A DNA stretch of 64,000 bases from Lysobacter spongiicola DSM 21749 (GCF_900167055.1 NZ_FUXP01000011.1:1-64000), one strand, 5' to 3'; positions 31,277-42,312 are shown, numbered from the stretch's first letter. A program made the numbers and translations. Notes: generated by a model from the sequence alone, not told the origin.

Positions 31277-31908
31277 GCGATGCGCTCGACCGGCTGCTGG
31301 TGGAGATCCGCGCCTGCCGCGCCTGCGAGGCGTGCCTGCCGCTCGGCCCGCGCCCGGTACTCAGTGCCGGCGCCGACGCCCGACTGATGGTGGTGGGCCA
31401 GGCCCCAGGCAGGAAGGTCCACGAGAGCGGCATCCCCTGGGACGACGCCAGCGGCCGCCGGCTGCGCGAGTGGATGGGCATCGACAGCGACACCTTCTAC
31501 GATCCGCGACGCGTGGCGATCGTGCCGATGGGCTTCTGCTATCCGGGCAGGGCGGCCTCCGGCGATGCGCCTCCGCGTCCCGAGTGCCGGTCGCTCTGGC
31601 ATCCGCGGCTCATGCCGCTGCTGCCCAACATTGGGCTGACCCTTCTGATCGGGCAGTACGCGCAGGCGCACTTCCTGGGCGCACGGCGCAAGCGCAGCCT
31701 GACCGACACCGTGCGCAGCTGGCAGGACTACCTGCCGACCCACCTGCCGCTACCGCACCCCAGTCCGCGCAACGTCGGCTGGTTCAAGGCCAACCCGTGG
31801 TTCGAAGGCGAGGTGCTGCCGACCCTGCGGGGGCGCGTCGCGGCGCTGGTCGCCGACGATGGAGCTCCCGCCGACGTTTGTAGGAGCGGCTTCAGCCGCG
31901 ATCGGTGA
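31273..31908 (+). CDS. Uracil-DNA glycosylase superfamily protein with repeat-encoded C-terminus
   Basis: 211 residues. It shows superfamily motif A as VVGQAPGRKVHESGIPWDDA (about 35-54) and motif B as HPSPRN (about 158-163). CRACEAC near residue 14 recalls the iron-sulfur cysteines of family 4/5 enzymes, but the full set was not identified. A base-excision repair role is inferred. The last ten residues, VCRSGFSRDR, and the stop codon come from a palindromic repeat arm at 31880-31903 and its spacer, so the original stop has been lost or replaced. GTG start at 31273 overlaps the oxidase stop. Confidence 0.82.
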   Translation: MSDALDRLLVEIRACRACEACLPLGPRPVLSAGADARLMVVGQAPGRKVHESGIPWDDASGRRLREWMGIDSDTFYDPRRVAIVPMGFCYPGRAASGDAPPRPECRSLWHPRLMPLLPNIGLTLLIGQYAQAHFLGARRKRSLTDTVRSWQDYLPTHLPLPHPSPRNVGWFKANPWFEGEVLPTLRGRVAALVADDGAPADVCRSGFSRDR

Positions 31909-31954
31909 TCCGTTGGCCTGGGGCGGTTCGGATCGCGGCTGAAGCCGCTCCTAC
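31880..31954. repeat. REP pair overlapping the end of the glycosylase-like gene
   Basis: Inverted type-A arms at 31880-31903 and 31931-31954 lie between the convergent glycosylase-like gene and thiL. The left arm is translated, and the stop codon (31906-31908) sits in the spacer between arms. Confidence 0.92.
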
Positions 31955-31986
31955 AAGGGCTCGCAAGGGCCCGGAGGCGGGCGCGG

Positions 31987-33012
31987 TCAATCCTGGAAGT
32001 GGGTGTAACCGGTCCGCGGTGGCACCCAATCCTGCCCATCGGGCTGGAGGGCACGTACGCGATCGCCCGGCACGATCCGGCCGATCCGGGTAATCGGCAC
32101 CCCGGCATCGGCGGCGATCGTCTCGATTCGCCCGGCCATTTTCGGCGGCGCGGTGAAGCACAGTTCGTAGTCGTCGCCACCGATGGCCTGCAGCGCATGA
32201 CGGCGCGGGGGCTGGAAGGCATCGCGCAGTGCCGCCGAAGCCGGCAGCGCATCGAGATCCACTTCCGCGCCCAGACCGCTGGCGGCGCAGATGTGCCCGA
32301 GGTCGGACAGCAGGCCATCGGACAGGTCGATGGCCGCGTGTGCGATGCCTTGCAGGGTGCGGCCGATCGCCACCCGCGGCACGGGACGGTCCAGGCGCGC
32401 CTGCAACTGCTCGTGCAAGGCTCTCGCCGCGGACTCCTGCCCGGCAGCTGCTGGCAGCATCGGCCCCGCTTCGCAGACCATCGCCAACGCGGGTGTGTGG
32501 CGCTCCTGCAGCAGCGCCAGGGCCGCGGCCGCGTCACCGAGGGTGCCGGTCACCCAGACATCGTCACCCGCCTTCGCAGCGTCGCGCCGGAGCGCCCGTC
32601 CCGGCTCGACCAGCCCATGTAAGGTCACGCTGATCGACAACGGTCCGCGGGTGGTGTCGCCGCCTACCAGCGCAAGCCCGTGCAAGGTGGCCAGCTCGCC
32701 AAAACCGTCAAGGAAACCATCCAGCCATTGCTCGTCCGGCTCGGGCAGCGAGAGCGACAGCGTGCACCACGCGGGCTCCGCGCCCATCGCGGCCAGGTCG
32801 GACAGGTTCACCGCGAGCGCCTTCCAGCCGATGTCCGCCGGCGCCGTATCGACCGGGAAATGCACGCCGCTGTTGAGGGTGTCGGTGGCCACCACCAGTT
32901 GCCGGCCGGGGGGCACCTGCAGCACCGCGCCGTCGTCACCGATGCCGAGTACCACGTCATCGCGCACCACCGCGCGGGCGCGGATGCGATCGATGAGGTC
33001 GAACTCGGCCAA
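31987..33012 (-). CDS. thiL: Thiamine-monophosphate kinase ThiL
   Basis: 341 residues. Phosphorylates thiamine monophosphate to the active diphosphate. AIR-synthase-type fold with VVLGIGDDGAVLQVPPG near residue 20, VATDTLNSGVHFPVDTAPADIGWKA, LVGGDTTRGPLSISVTLHG and AIDLSDGLLSDLGHI. Last gene of the rib-nusB-thiL operon, 6 bp after nusB. Confidence 0.96.
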   Translation of the reverse strand: MAEFDLIDRIRARAVVRDDVVLGIGDDGAVLQVPPGRQLVVATDTLNSGVHFPVDTAPADIGWKALAVNLSDLAAMGAEPAWCTLSLSLPEPDEQWLDGFLDGFGELATLHGLALVGGDTTRGPLSISVTLHGLVEPGRALRRDAAKAGDDVWVTGTLGDAAAALALLQERHTPALAMVCEAGPMLPAAAGQESAARALHEQLQARLDRPVPRVAIGRTLQGIAHAAIDLSDGLLSDLGHICAASGLGAEVDLDALPASAALRDAFQPPRRHALQAIGGDDYELCFTAPPKMAGRIETIAADAGVPITRIGRIVPGDRVRALQPDGQDWVPPRTGYTHFQD

Positions 33013-33018
33013 AGGAAG

Positions 33019-33480
33019 CTACCGGTCCCGCGGCGCCTGGGCTTCGACCGAGCGCCACTCGGCGGCGGCATGGTCGAGCACGCCGTTGACGTAGGTGTGG
33101 CCGTGCTCGGCGCCAAAGCGCTTGACGCCTTCGATCGCCTCGTTGATCACTACCCGGTACGGCACGTCGGGGCGATGCATCAGTTCGTAGGCGGCGATGC
33201 GCAGGGCCGCCAGCTCGATCGCGTCGACCTGCGCGATTTCGCGGTCCAGGAAGGGCACCAGCGCCTTGTCGAGCTCGGCCCGGTGCTTGTCGACCCCGAG
33301 CACGAGATCCTCGAAGTAAGCCAGGTCGGCGACCTCGCGGGCCTGCTCATAGGCGAACTGCGCCACGACCTCGCGGGCCTGGCTGCCGGAAAGCTGCCAT
33401 GCGTAGACGGCCTGCAACGCACGACGGCGCGCGCGCGAACGGGCAACGGGATCGACCCCATCGGGGCGGCGACGGTTCAT
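33019..33480 (-). CDS. nusB: Transcription antitermination factor NusB
   Basis: 153 residues. All-helical protein that binds boxA RNA with NusE during rRNA transcription antitermination. The N-terminal [20 protein letters not shown] and C-terminal [27 protein letters not shown] are typical. Overlaps ribH by 4 bp. Confidence 0.95.
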   Translation of the reverse strand: MNRRRPDGVDPVARSRARRRALQAVYAWQLSGSQAREVVAQFAYEQAREVADLAYFEDLVLGVDKHRAELDKALVPFLDREIAQVDAIELAALRIAAYELMHRPDVPYRVVINEAIEGVKRFGAEHGHTYVNGVLDHAAAEWRSVEAQAPRDR

Positions 33481-33944
33481 GGCAGTTGCTCCAGCAGGTG
33501 TGACATTTCCAGCGCGACCAGCGCCGCTTCCTCGCCCTTGTTGCCGTGGCTGCCGCCGGCACGCGCCTCGGCATCCTCGAAGCGCTCGACCGCGAGCACG
33601 CCGTTGCAGACGGGCACGCCGGAGTCCAGCGCGACCCGCATCAGGCCGTCGGAGCAGCCGTCAGCCACCTGCTCGTAGTGGCGGGTATCACCGCGCACGA
33701 CACAGCCAAGCGCCACCACGGCAGCATGCTCGCCGGCGGCGGCGATGCGGGCGGCCGCCAAGGGAATCTCCCATGCACCGGGCACCCGGATCACGTCGAC
33801 CATGTCCTCGTCGACGCCATTGTCGGCAAAGGTCTTGCGCGCGGCGGCGACCAGGGTGTCGGTGATGCGGGGGTTCCAGCGGCTTGCGATGATCGCGAAA
33901 CGCGCGCCTTGGGGGCTGCGCAGGTCGCCTTCGATGTGGGGCAT
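33477..33944 (-). CDS. ribH: 6,7-dimethyl-8-ribityllumazine synthase
   Basis: 155 residues. Condenses the pyrimidine from the RibD branch with 3,4-dihydroxybutanone phosphate from RibB, the step before riboflavin synthase. [51 protein letters not shown] and the C-terminal [10 protein letters not shown] are family motifs. It follows ribBX by 57 bp and overlaps nusB. Confidence 0.97.
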   Translation of the reverse strand: MPHIEGDLRSPQGARFAIIASRWNPRITDTLVAAARKTFADNGVDEDMVDVIRVPGAWEIPLAAARIAAAGEHAAVVALGCVVRGDTRHYEQVADGCSDGLMRVALDSGVPVCNGVLAVERFEDAEARAGGSHGNKGEEAALVALEMSHLLEQLP

Positions 33945-34001
33945 CAGTCAGAACCTGTGAGGGACCGGAGCGCCAGAGTGGTCCCGGCGCGAACGGCCAG
34001 T

Positions 34002-35117
34002 TTAGCGTGCGGCCGGGGGCTCGACGTATTCGACCACTTCAAGGCCGAACCCGGCCAGGCCGATCTGGCGGCGCGGCGTGCCCAGCACGCGAAGCTTGCC
34101 GAGCCCGAGGTCGGCCAGGATCTGGCTGCCGACACCGTTGCGCCGCCATTCGCTCAGCGCCTGTCCGCGGGCGGGCGCGGTTTCGACTTCCGGCTCCTCG
34201 CGCAGGCGCGCCAGCAGGCGATCGACCGGGGCGTGGTCGCTGAGGACCACGAGGGCTCCGCTCCCCTCGGCTTCGATCGCCGCCAGCACGTCGCCCAGCG
34301 CAGGACCGAAGTCCGGCCGGCGCCAGCGCAGGGTGTCGGCGAGCGGGTTCTGCACGTGGACACGCACCAGGGTCGGCGTCGCCGGGTCCGGCTGCCCGCG
34401 CACGAGTGCGAAGTGCAGCGCGTGGCTGAGCCGGTCGCGATAGGTGAGCAGGCGGAACGGGCCGTGTTCGGTCTCGATCTCGCGGCTGTCGACGCGCTCG
34501 ACTGTGTGCTCGTTGTCGAGCCGGTGCCGGATCAGGTCCTCGATCGAGCCGATCTTCAGACCGTGCTCGGCGGCGAACTTCTCCAGCTCCGGGCGGCGGG
34601 CCATGGTCCCGTCCGGATTGAGGATCTCCACCAGCACCCCGGCCGGTTCCAGGCCGGCCATCAGCGCCAGGTCCGCCGCCGCCTCGGTGTGGCCGGCGCG
34701 GTTGAGCACGCCGCCGGGCTGGGCCTGCAGGGGGAAGATGTGGCCGGGCTGGTTGAGGTCGTCCGGCGAGGCGTCCGGGCGTACCGCGGTGCGTACCGTA
34801 TGCGCGCGGTCGTAGGCGGAGATGCCGGTGGTCACGCCCTCGGCGGCCTCGATGCTGACGGTGAAGTTGGTGTGGTGCTGGGAGGTGTTGTCGCGCACCA
34901 TCGGCGGCAGGCCGAGCTGCTGGCAGCGCTCGCGCGTCAGCGACAGGCAGACCAGTCCGCGGGCATGGGTGACCATGAAGTTGATGTCGCTGGGCTTGAC
35001 CAGCTCGGCGGCCATGATGAGATCGCCTTCGTTCTCGCGGTCTTCGTCGTCGACGATCACGACCATGCGGCCGGCGCGGATCTCTTCCAGCAGTTCGGGG
35101 ACGGGGGCGAAGCTCAT
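34002..35117 (-). CDS. ribB: 3,4-dihydroxy-2-butanone-4-phosphate synthase with degenerate GTP cyclohydrolase II-like domain (RibBX)
   Basis: 371 residues. The N-terminal DHBP synthase domain (about 1-205) is intact: VVIVDDEDRENEGDLIMAAE near residue 20 and DRAHTVRTAVRPDASPDD. The C-terminal half aligns with GTP cyclohydrolase II (TEHGPFRLLTYRDRLSHALH, SEWRRNGVGSQILADLGL) but has no cysteine where RibA has its zinc triad; that stretch reads RVHVQNPLADTLRWRRPDFG. It is therefore probably inactive as cyclohydrolase, as reported for RibBX-type proteins. Start 35117 (MSFAPVPELLEEIRAG) overlaps the ribE stop by 4 bp. Confidence 0.93.
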   Translation of the reverse strand: MSFAPVPELLEEIRAGRMVVIVDDEDRENEGDLIMAAELVKPSDINFMVTHARGLVCLSLTRERCQQLGLPPMVRDNTSQHHTNFTVSIEAAEGVTTGISAYDRAHTVRTAVRPDASPDDLNQPGHIFPLQAQPGGVLNRAGHTEAAADLALMAGLEPAGVLVEILNPDGTMARRPELEKFAAEHGLKIGSIEDLIRHRLDNEHTVERVDSREIETEHGPFRLLTYRDRLSHALHFALVRGQPDPATPTLVRVHVQNPLADTLRWRRPDFGPALGDVLAAIEAEGSGALVVLSDHAPVDRLLARLREEPEVETAPARGQALSEWRRNGVGSQILADLGLGKLRVLGTPRRQIGLAGFGLEVVEYVEPPAAR

Positions 35118-35764
35118 CGGGTCGGTTCCTGTGGGAGGGGGGCCGGCGCGGAGGCCGGGATGGCCGCGGCTTCGCGGCCCTGCAACAACCGCTCGACATA
35201 GCGGGCGACGAGATCGACTTCGAGGTTCACTGCATCGCCTGTCCGGGTGGCGGCGAAGGCGGTGTGGGCAACGGTATGCGGCACAAGCGCCACTTCGAAG
35301 CCCGTTTCGTCCACCTGGTTGACGGTGAGGCTCACGCCGTCGACGCAGATCGAACCCTTCATCGCGACGTAGCGCAGTACGGCGGCCGGGGCCTTGAAGC
35401 GCCAACGCTGGGCACGTGCATCCTCCCTGACCGACTCGACCGTTCCGACGCCATCGACGTGCCCGCTGACCAGGTGGCCACCCAGGCGATCGTCCGGACG
35501 CATCGCCCGCTCGAGGTTGACCGGCGAGCCAGCCGCAAGCTGGCCCAGCGTGGTGAGGCCGAGGGTTTCCGTGGAGGCGTCGGCATGGAACGAGGTGGCG
35601 TCGAACTCCACCACCGTCAGGCAGACGCCGTTGACCGCGATGCTCTCGCCCTGGCTGACGGCGTCGAACGGCAGCGTGCCGACTTCGATCCGCAGGCGGG
35701 CGTCGCCACCGCGCGCTTCACGTTCGGCCAGCCGGCCGACGCCTTCGATGATGCCGGTGAACAT
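35114..35764 (-). CDS. ribE: Riboflavin synthase alpha chain
   Basis: 216 residues. Dismutates two lumazine molecules to riboflavin. Starts with the diagnostic MFTGIIEGVGRL and has two lumazine-binding repeats (about 1-97 and 98-195), each with an INGVCLTV or VDGVSLTV segment. The start at 35764 is fixed by this motif. First gene after the FMN riboswitch and coupled to ribB by a 4-bp overlap. Confidence 0.97.
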   Translation of the reverse strand: MFTGIIEGVGRLAEREARGGDARLRIEVGTLPFDAVSQGESIAVNGVCLTVVEFDATSFHADASTETLGLTTLGQLAAGSPVNLERAMRPDDRLGGHLVSGHVDGVGTVESVREDARAQRWRFKAPAAVLRYVAMKGSICVDGVSLTVNQVDETGFEVALVPHTVAHTAFAATRTGDAVNLEVDLVARYVERLLQGREAAAIPASAPAPLPQEPTR

Positions 35765-35866
35765 CAGCGCACCTCCCGCGTTACGCCGAAGCGGGCGCAC
35801 GGAGGCCGGCCGGAAGAAGACTCTCTGGTATTGGACATGGAACGTTTCCCGCAAGGATGGACCGCG

Positions 35867-35888
35867 AAAAACGCCACAAGGCAGTGGC
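35867..35888 (-). terminator. Terminator of the FMN riboswitch expression platform
   Basis: On the minus strand the stem GCCAC/GTGGC with a 6-nt loop is followed by GTTTTTCG, 24 bp after the aptamer. The short stem and U-run fit transcription attenuation when FMN is bound. Confidence 0.7.
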
Positions 35889-35911
35889 AGGCACGGGCAG
35901 GCCCGCACCAA

Positions 35912-36060
35912 CCGTCTTCTTTCATCCGGACTGTGACCGTCGGCTCCGGCATCGGACCGGATCTGCTGACCCTTCGCGGCCTGGGCCACGGAGGCGCTCG
36001 CGGGCTCGTCGCATCGCGACCTACCGCCGGTGGGGAGTTTCGCCCCGCCCTGAAGACGTT
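35912..36060 (-). ncRNA. FMN riboswitch (RFN element)
   Basis: The minus strand carries the RFN core in order: a GGGGCGAAACTCCCCACCGG helix near the 5' end followed by CGGTAGG, then GAGCCCGCGAGCGCC, GGTCAGCAGATCCGGT, GCCGGAGCCGACGGT and CAGTCCGGATGAAAGAAGA. The outer strands CGTCTTC and GAAGACG pair as P1. It precedes ribE, so FMN should lower expression of ribE-ribBX-ribH-nusB-thiL, probably through the terminator at 35867-35888. ribD lies upstream of it. Confidence 0.97.
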
Positions 36061-36090
36061 ACGTATTGTTGCCGCCTGGGCGGCGCGTGG

Positions 36091-36096
36091 ATTCTA
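36091..36096 (-). promoter_or_regulatory. -10 box of the riboswitch-controlled operon (TAGAAT)
   Basis: TAGAAT on the minus strand ends about 30 bp before the aptamer. The -35 region is weak. It implies an independent transcript starting near 36084 after ribD. Confidence 0.5.
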
Positions 36097-36198
36097 GCAC
36101 CCGGCCCCTGCGCGCTCCGCCGCAATGGTGGAACGCAGCGTTGGTGGCGCTCCCCTTACCCGCCGGGCTCGGTGCTCCCGGTAAAACCCGGTGCTGTT

Positions 36199-36275
36199 GT
36201 AGGAGCGGCTTCAGCCGCGATCGGATGGTGTTTCGCTAGTAACAACTCCACGATCGCGGCTGAAGCCGCTCCTAC
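36199..36275. repeat. REP pair between ribD and the riboswitch promoter
   Basis: Inverted type-A arms lie at 36199-36222 and 36252-36275. The position 40 bp after the ribD stop suggests a role as mRNA 3' end or attenuator between ribD and the riboswitch unit. Confidence 0.88.
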
Positions 36276-36314
36276 AACGGCGGTGGAACCCTGGCTGCAG
36301 CGTGGCAGCCCGCC

Positions 36315-37415
36315 TCAGGCCGCCCCGCCCTTCGGCCGCAGCAGCACCCGGATGTCCTCGCCCAGGCGCCGCGTCTCCACCACGTCCAGTTGCATGCGCT
36401 CGGTCATGTGTTGGATGTCGAGGCCGTCAAACAACGGCCGGGCATGCGAGCCCAGCAGGACGGGAGCGACGTAGAGCAACAGCTCATCGACCAGCCCCGC
36501 CTCGAGGAACGCCGCCGCAAGCGTCGCGCCGGCCTCCACCTGCACCTCGTTGATGCCGCGCTGGGCCAGCAGCCGCAGCACGGCCTGCAGGTCGAACCGG
36601 CCCTTCTCCACCGCCACCACCGCCAGCTGTGCATCGATCGAACGGCTCAGCTTGGTCTGCGGCGCATGGACGTAAAGCGTGGGCGCATCGCCTTCGCGCA
36701 CCCTGCCGCGGGCGATGGTCGCCAGGCCCGGATCCAGCACGACCCGCAGCGGCGGTTCGAACGGGGTGTCGTCGCCCAGACGCACGGTCAGCGACGGATC
36801 GTCGACCAGTACGGTGCCGGCACCGGTGATGATCGCCCCGGCCCGGGCGCGCCAGCGCTGGACGTCATAGCGCGAGGCCTCGCCGCTGATCCACTTGGAT
36901 TCGCCGTTGGCCAGCGCGCTGCGGCCATCGAGACTGGTGGCCAGCTTGACCCGCACCCACGGGCGGCCCCGCACCATCCGGGAGAGGTAGCCGCGGTTGA
37001 GCGCCCGCGATTGCGCTTCCATCAGGCCGCTGGCGACTTCGATACCGGCGGCACGCAGGCGGTCGAAGCCGGCGCCGTCGACTTCGGGGAACGGATCGCG
37101 CATGGCCGCCACCACCCGCGACACCCCGGCCTCGAGCAGCGCATCGGTGCAAGGTCCGGTCCGGCCGGTATGCGCGCAGGGTTCCAGCGTCACGTACGCG
37201 GTGGCGCCCTTGGCCTCCGCGCCGGCGGCCTGCAGGGCCACCACCTCGGCATGGGCCTCGCCGGCGCGCTGGTGGAAGCCTTCGCCAACCACTTCTTCGC
37301 TCTTGGCGATCACGCAGCCAACCATCGGATTGGGACGGGTGGTGAAGGCCCCTCGCTCGGCCAGGCGCAAAGCCCGGGCCATCAGGGTGTGGTCGCTCGG
37401 GGAGAAATCAGCCAT
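36315..37415 (-). CDS. ribD: Bifunctional pyrimidine deaminase/reductase RibD
   Basis: 366 residues. Performs the second and third steps of the guanosine branch of riboflavin synthesis. The deaminase domain (about 1-150) has the zinc motifs HAEVVAL and PCAHTGRTGPCTDAL. The reductase domain (about 150-360) includes RVKLATSLDGRSALANGESKW and a VEAGATLAAAFLEAGLVDEL segment. It follows nrdR by 9 bp and lies outside the riboswitch unit. Confidence 0.97.
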   Translation of the reverse strand: MADFSPSDHTLMARALRLAERGAFTTRPNPMVGCVIAKSEEVVGEGFHQRAGEAHAEVVALQAAGAEAKGATAYVTLEPCAHTGRTGPCTDALLEAGVSRVVAAMRDPFPEVDGAGFDRLRAAGIEVASGLMEAQSRALNRGYLSRMVRGRPWVRVKLATSLDGRSALANGESKWISGEASRYDVQRWRARAGAIITGAGTVLVDDPSLTVRLGDDTPFEPPLRVVLDPGLATIARGRVREGDAPTLYVHAPQTKLSRSIDAQLAVVAVEKGRFDLQAVLRLLAQRGINEVQVEAGATLAAAFLEAGLVDELLLYVAPVLLGSHARPLFDGLDIQHMTERMQLDVVETRRLGEDIRVLLRPKGGAA

Positions 37416-37424
37416 CGGGTCGCC

Positions 37425-37946
37425 TCAGCGCTTGCGTGTCTTGGGCGGCGGCGCCGCATCGCCGCCGAGCAGGGGCAACTGGCCCTCGGCGGCATTGTCG
37501 TTTTCCAGCCGGTCCAGCTCCTCGCGGAAGTCGGCGACGTCCTCGAACGAGCGGTACACCGAGGCGAAGCGTACGTAGCCGACATGGTCCAGCTTGCGCA
37601 GCTCCGCCATCACGAACTCGCCGACCCGCATCGAAGGCAGCTCGCGCTCGGTGGTCCGGCGCAGCTGGTGCACCACCGAGCGCATGGCGGCTTCGATCTG
37701 TTCCTCCGAGACTGGCCGCTTCTGCAGCGCGCGGTCGAAGCCCGCGCGCAACTTGCGGGCGTCGAAGGCTTCGCGACGGCCGTCGGACTTGCAGATCACC
37801 GGCAGCTTCAGCTCGACCGTTTCCATCGTGCTGAAACGCTCGCCGCAGGCCTCGCAGACGCGCCGGCGGCGGATGGTGGCGCCGTCATCGGACACCCGCG
37901 AGTCGATGACCCGCGTGTCCACGTGCTGGCAGAAGGGGCAGTACAA
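37425..37946 (-). CDS. nrdR: Ribonucleotide reductase repressor NrdR
   Basis: 173 residues. An N-terminal zinc ribbon (CPFC near residue 3, CEAC near 31) is followed by an ATP-cone (about 48-138, [20 protein letters not shown]). It represses nrd genes in response to (d)ATP. The Lys/Arg and Pro-rich tail is longer than usual. It lies 3 bp after glyA and 9 bp before ribD, a conserved grouping. Confidence 0.97.
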   Translation of the reverse strand: MYCPFCQHVDTRVIDSRVSDDGATIRRRRVCEACGERFSTMETVELKLPVICKSDGRREAFDARKLRAGFDRALQKRPVSEEQIEAAMRSVVHQLRRTTERELPSMRVGEFVMAELRKLDHVGYVRFASVYRSFEDVADFREELDRLENDNAAEGQLPLLGGDAAPPPKTRKR

Positions 37947-37949
37947 GGC

Positions 37950-39203
<1,254 letters not shown>

Positions 39204-39331
39204 TGCCGCTCCGGGATAGTAGGTGGGAGAACCGCGAGTTTAGCGCCGCGGCAGGGGTGGGAGCCATGGCGCGGGTCTGGATCTCGGGTGGATCAACAGC
39301 GAAGAGCTGGCGGGAAGTGGTCTCGCGCTGC

Positions 39332-39442
39332 GGGAGGCGGGGTGGCGGGGATGGCTCTTCCGCTCGGTAGGACGTCCTGTCCTACTCGCGGCCGCAGGCC
39401 ATCCATGGCCTGCTCTACGCCATCCCCGCCACCCCGCCTCCC
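39332..39442. repeat. Cruciform-like element 1: 24-bp inverted arms enclosing two hairpins
   Basis: Exactly complementary 24-bp arms (39332-39355 and 39419-39442) enclose two smaller hairpins: 7-bp stem GTAGGAC/GTCCTAC (39367-39385) and 9-bp stem GCAGGCCAT/ATGGCCTGC (39394-39413). The inner part 39362-39420 shares its linkers (GCTCGG, CTCGCGGC, GCTCTACGC) with element 2 at 40370-40428 in opposite orientation. It lies between glyA and the exported-protein gene. Confidence 0.85.
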
Positions 39443-39463
39443 ACGTACCGATTCGTGCCATGT

Positions 39464-39476
39464 TTGGGGGGAGACA
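39464..39476. repeat. Left copy of a 13-bp inverted repeat around the exported-protein gene
   Basis: TTGGGGGGAGACA is the exact complement of TGTCTCCCCCCAA at 40328-40340. Together they bound an 877-bp unit holding one gene. Confidence 0.75.
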
Positions 39477-39530
39477 GCGGGATACGCTGTGGGCGGGCCG
39501 CCCCTGCGCTTAACCGGAGACGTGAAGCCC

Positions 39531-40235
39531 CTACGGCGACACTTCCGCGTGGTTGTCGGCCCAGGAATGGGCCCGGCTCGAGATATCGAAGGTGTTGAGG
39601 GGAGAGCTTCCCGGTTCATCGCGTGGCAGGTGGTACAGGACCTCAAGCTTCGCCGGTGCAACCCAGCGGATACCGACCGGTCCCGATCCGGGCGCGAATC
39701 TGTCGACCTGGTGAAGCACTTCGCCGGTGACGGGGTCCCAGATTGCCACTCGATTGGGTCCATAGCCGGCATCAATGTCGTACGAAACCGTCGCAAAGAC
39801 GCTGCCGTCCGGCGAGAAGAGGGGGCGATTGTCGATCCGGTGCTTGCGACCAGCTCCGGGGTCCAGCAGTAGGACTTCGAAGCCTTCCTGATCGAAGACT
39901 TCAACTACAACGTAATGGCCGCCGACGCGCTCCAGGAATGCGTAAGCCAAGCGGTCGTGCGCGGGAAGGCACGCTTCTCCGATCGAACTGGCCAGGCAGA
40001 ACGCGCGGGCAGTCCGGGAGAGCTCTATTCCGTGTTGGGCAGCTGCCGACGCCTCATGCTGTCGAAGGCAACCCGAAACGCCCGTCCCGGCTTCACAACC
40101 GAGACCTTCGGTCGGATCGGATGACTGGAAGCTCCCGGCATTCATCGCCGCCTGTTCTCGGCCGACGGCGCCAACAACAGAAATACACGCGACCAGAACC
40201 ACCCCGATCAACATCGAACAGAACACTTGCTTCAT
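39531..40235 (-). CDS. Exported protein of unknown function with beta-propeller-like blade
   Basis: 234 residues, family not recognised. Start 40235 (MKQVFCSMLIGVVLVACISV) is fixed by GGAGG 8 bp upstream and a clear signal peptide; it has no good lipobox, so it is probably periplasmic or secreted. Cysteines cluster in the first third (around residues 46, 55, 78, 87). The middle (FSPDGSVFATVSYD, NRVAIWDPVTGEVLHQVD, IRWVAPAKLEVLY) reads like one or two propeller blades of WD40/TolB type. G+C looks lower than in neighbouring genes. It is flanked by an inverted repeat and two hairpin elements, which suggests acquired DNA. Confidence 0.75.
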   Translation of the reverse strand: MKQVFCSMLIGVVLVACISVVGAVGREQAAMNAGSFQSSDPTEGLGCEAGTGVSGCLRQHEASAAAQHGIELSRTARAFCLASSIGEACLPAHDRLAYAFLERVGGHYVVVEVFDQEGFEVLLLDPGAGRKHRIDNRPLFSPDGSVFATVSYDIDAGYGPNRVAIWDPVTGEVLHQVDRFAPGSGPVGIRWVAPAKLEVLYHLPRDEPGSSPLNTFDISSRAHSWADNHAEVSP

Positions 40236-40312
40236 CGAACTGCCTCCATCCGTGGGACGCGTGGGCAAACTGCGACCTCGCGAACATGGCGCCCAGAACG
40301 ACCACGTCTCCC

Positions 40313-40340
40313 CTATTACCTTAAGCCTGTCTCCCCCCAA
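40313..40340 (-). promoter_or_regulatory. Possible promoter of the exported-protein gene using the inverted repeat
   Basis: On the minus strand TTGGGG (40335-40340, inside the right inverted repeat) and TAATAG (40313-40318) are 16 bp apart and about 80 bp before the start codon. The match is moderate. Confidence 0.35.
40328..40340. repeat. Right copy of the 13-bp inverted repeat
   Basis: TGTCTCCCCCCAA, exact complement of 39464-39476. It lies upstream of the exported-protein gene. Confidence 0.75.
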
Positions 40341-40369
40341 TCGCCGAAGCGGCGTCCTGCTTGGGCCAT

Positions 40370-40428
40370 GCGTAGAGCGGACATGGATGTCCGCGGCGGC
40401 GAGTCAGCCATGGATGGCTGACCGAGCC
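40370..40428. repeat. Hairpin element 2 (inverted relative to element 1)
   Basis: It consists of GCGTAGA, hairpin GCGGACAT/ATGTCCGC (40377-40394), linker GGCGGCGA, hairpin GTCAGCCAT/ATGGCTGAC (40403-40422) and CGAGC. Linkers match element 1 while both stems differ in sequence yet stay paired. The region from here to 40646 holds no gene; a GATAAT at 40574-40579 may be the ettA -10 box. Confidence 0.8.
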
Positions 40429-40646
40429 GAGGAGCATCGCCCAGGCAGGGCGCCGCTCCACCCGAAGCCCGCGCTTCCGTGCAGCTTTTGCTTTCCGGCC
40501 GGTCCTTGGACCCCGGCTCTGCCATGGCACATGCCATTCAGCCGCACTGATGGCAGCCGCACCCCATATCCGCGATAATGGGCGGTCCCCATTTCCCCCG
40601 GCCCTGCCCCGTCGCAGGTCGCCGCCGTACGCCTGCGGAGCATCGA

Positions 40647-42308
<1,662 letters not shown>

Positions 42309-42312
42309 GTCG

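Noticed and set aside
35114-35989. 291-codon form of riboflavin synthase starting upstream
   Set aside because: The extra 75 residues are a reading of the FMN riboswitch and terminator; the family begins at MFTGIIEG.
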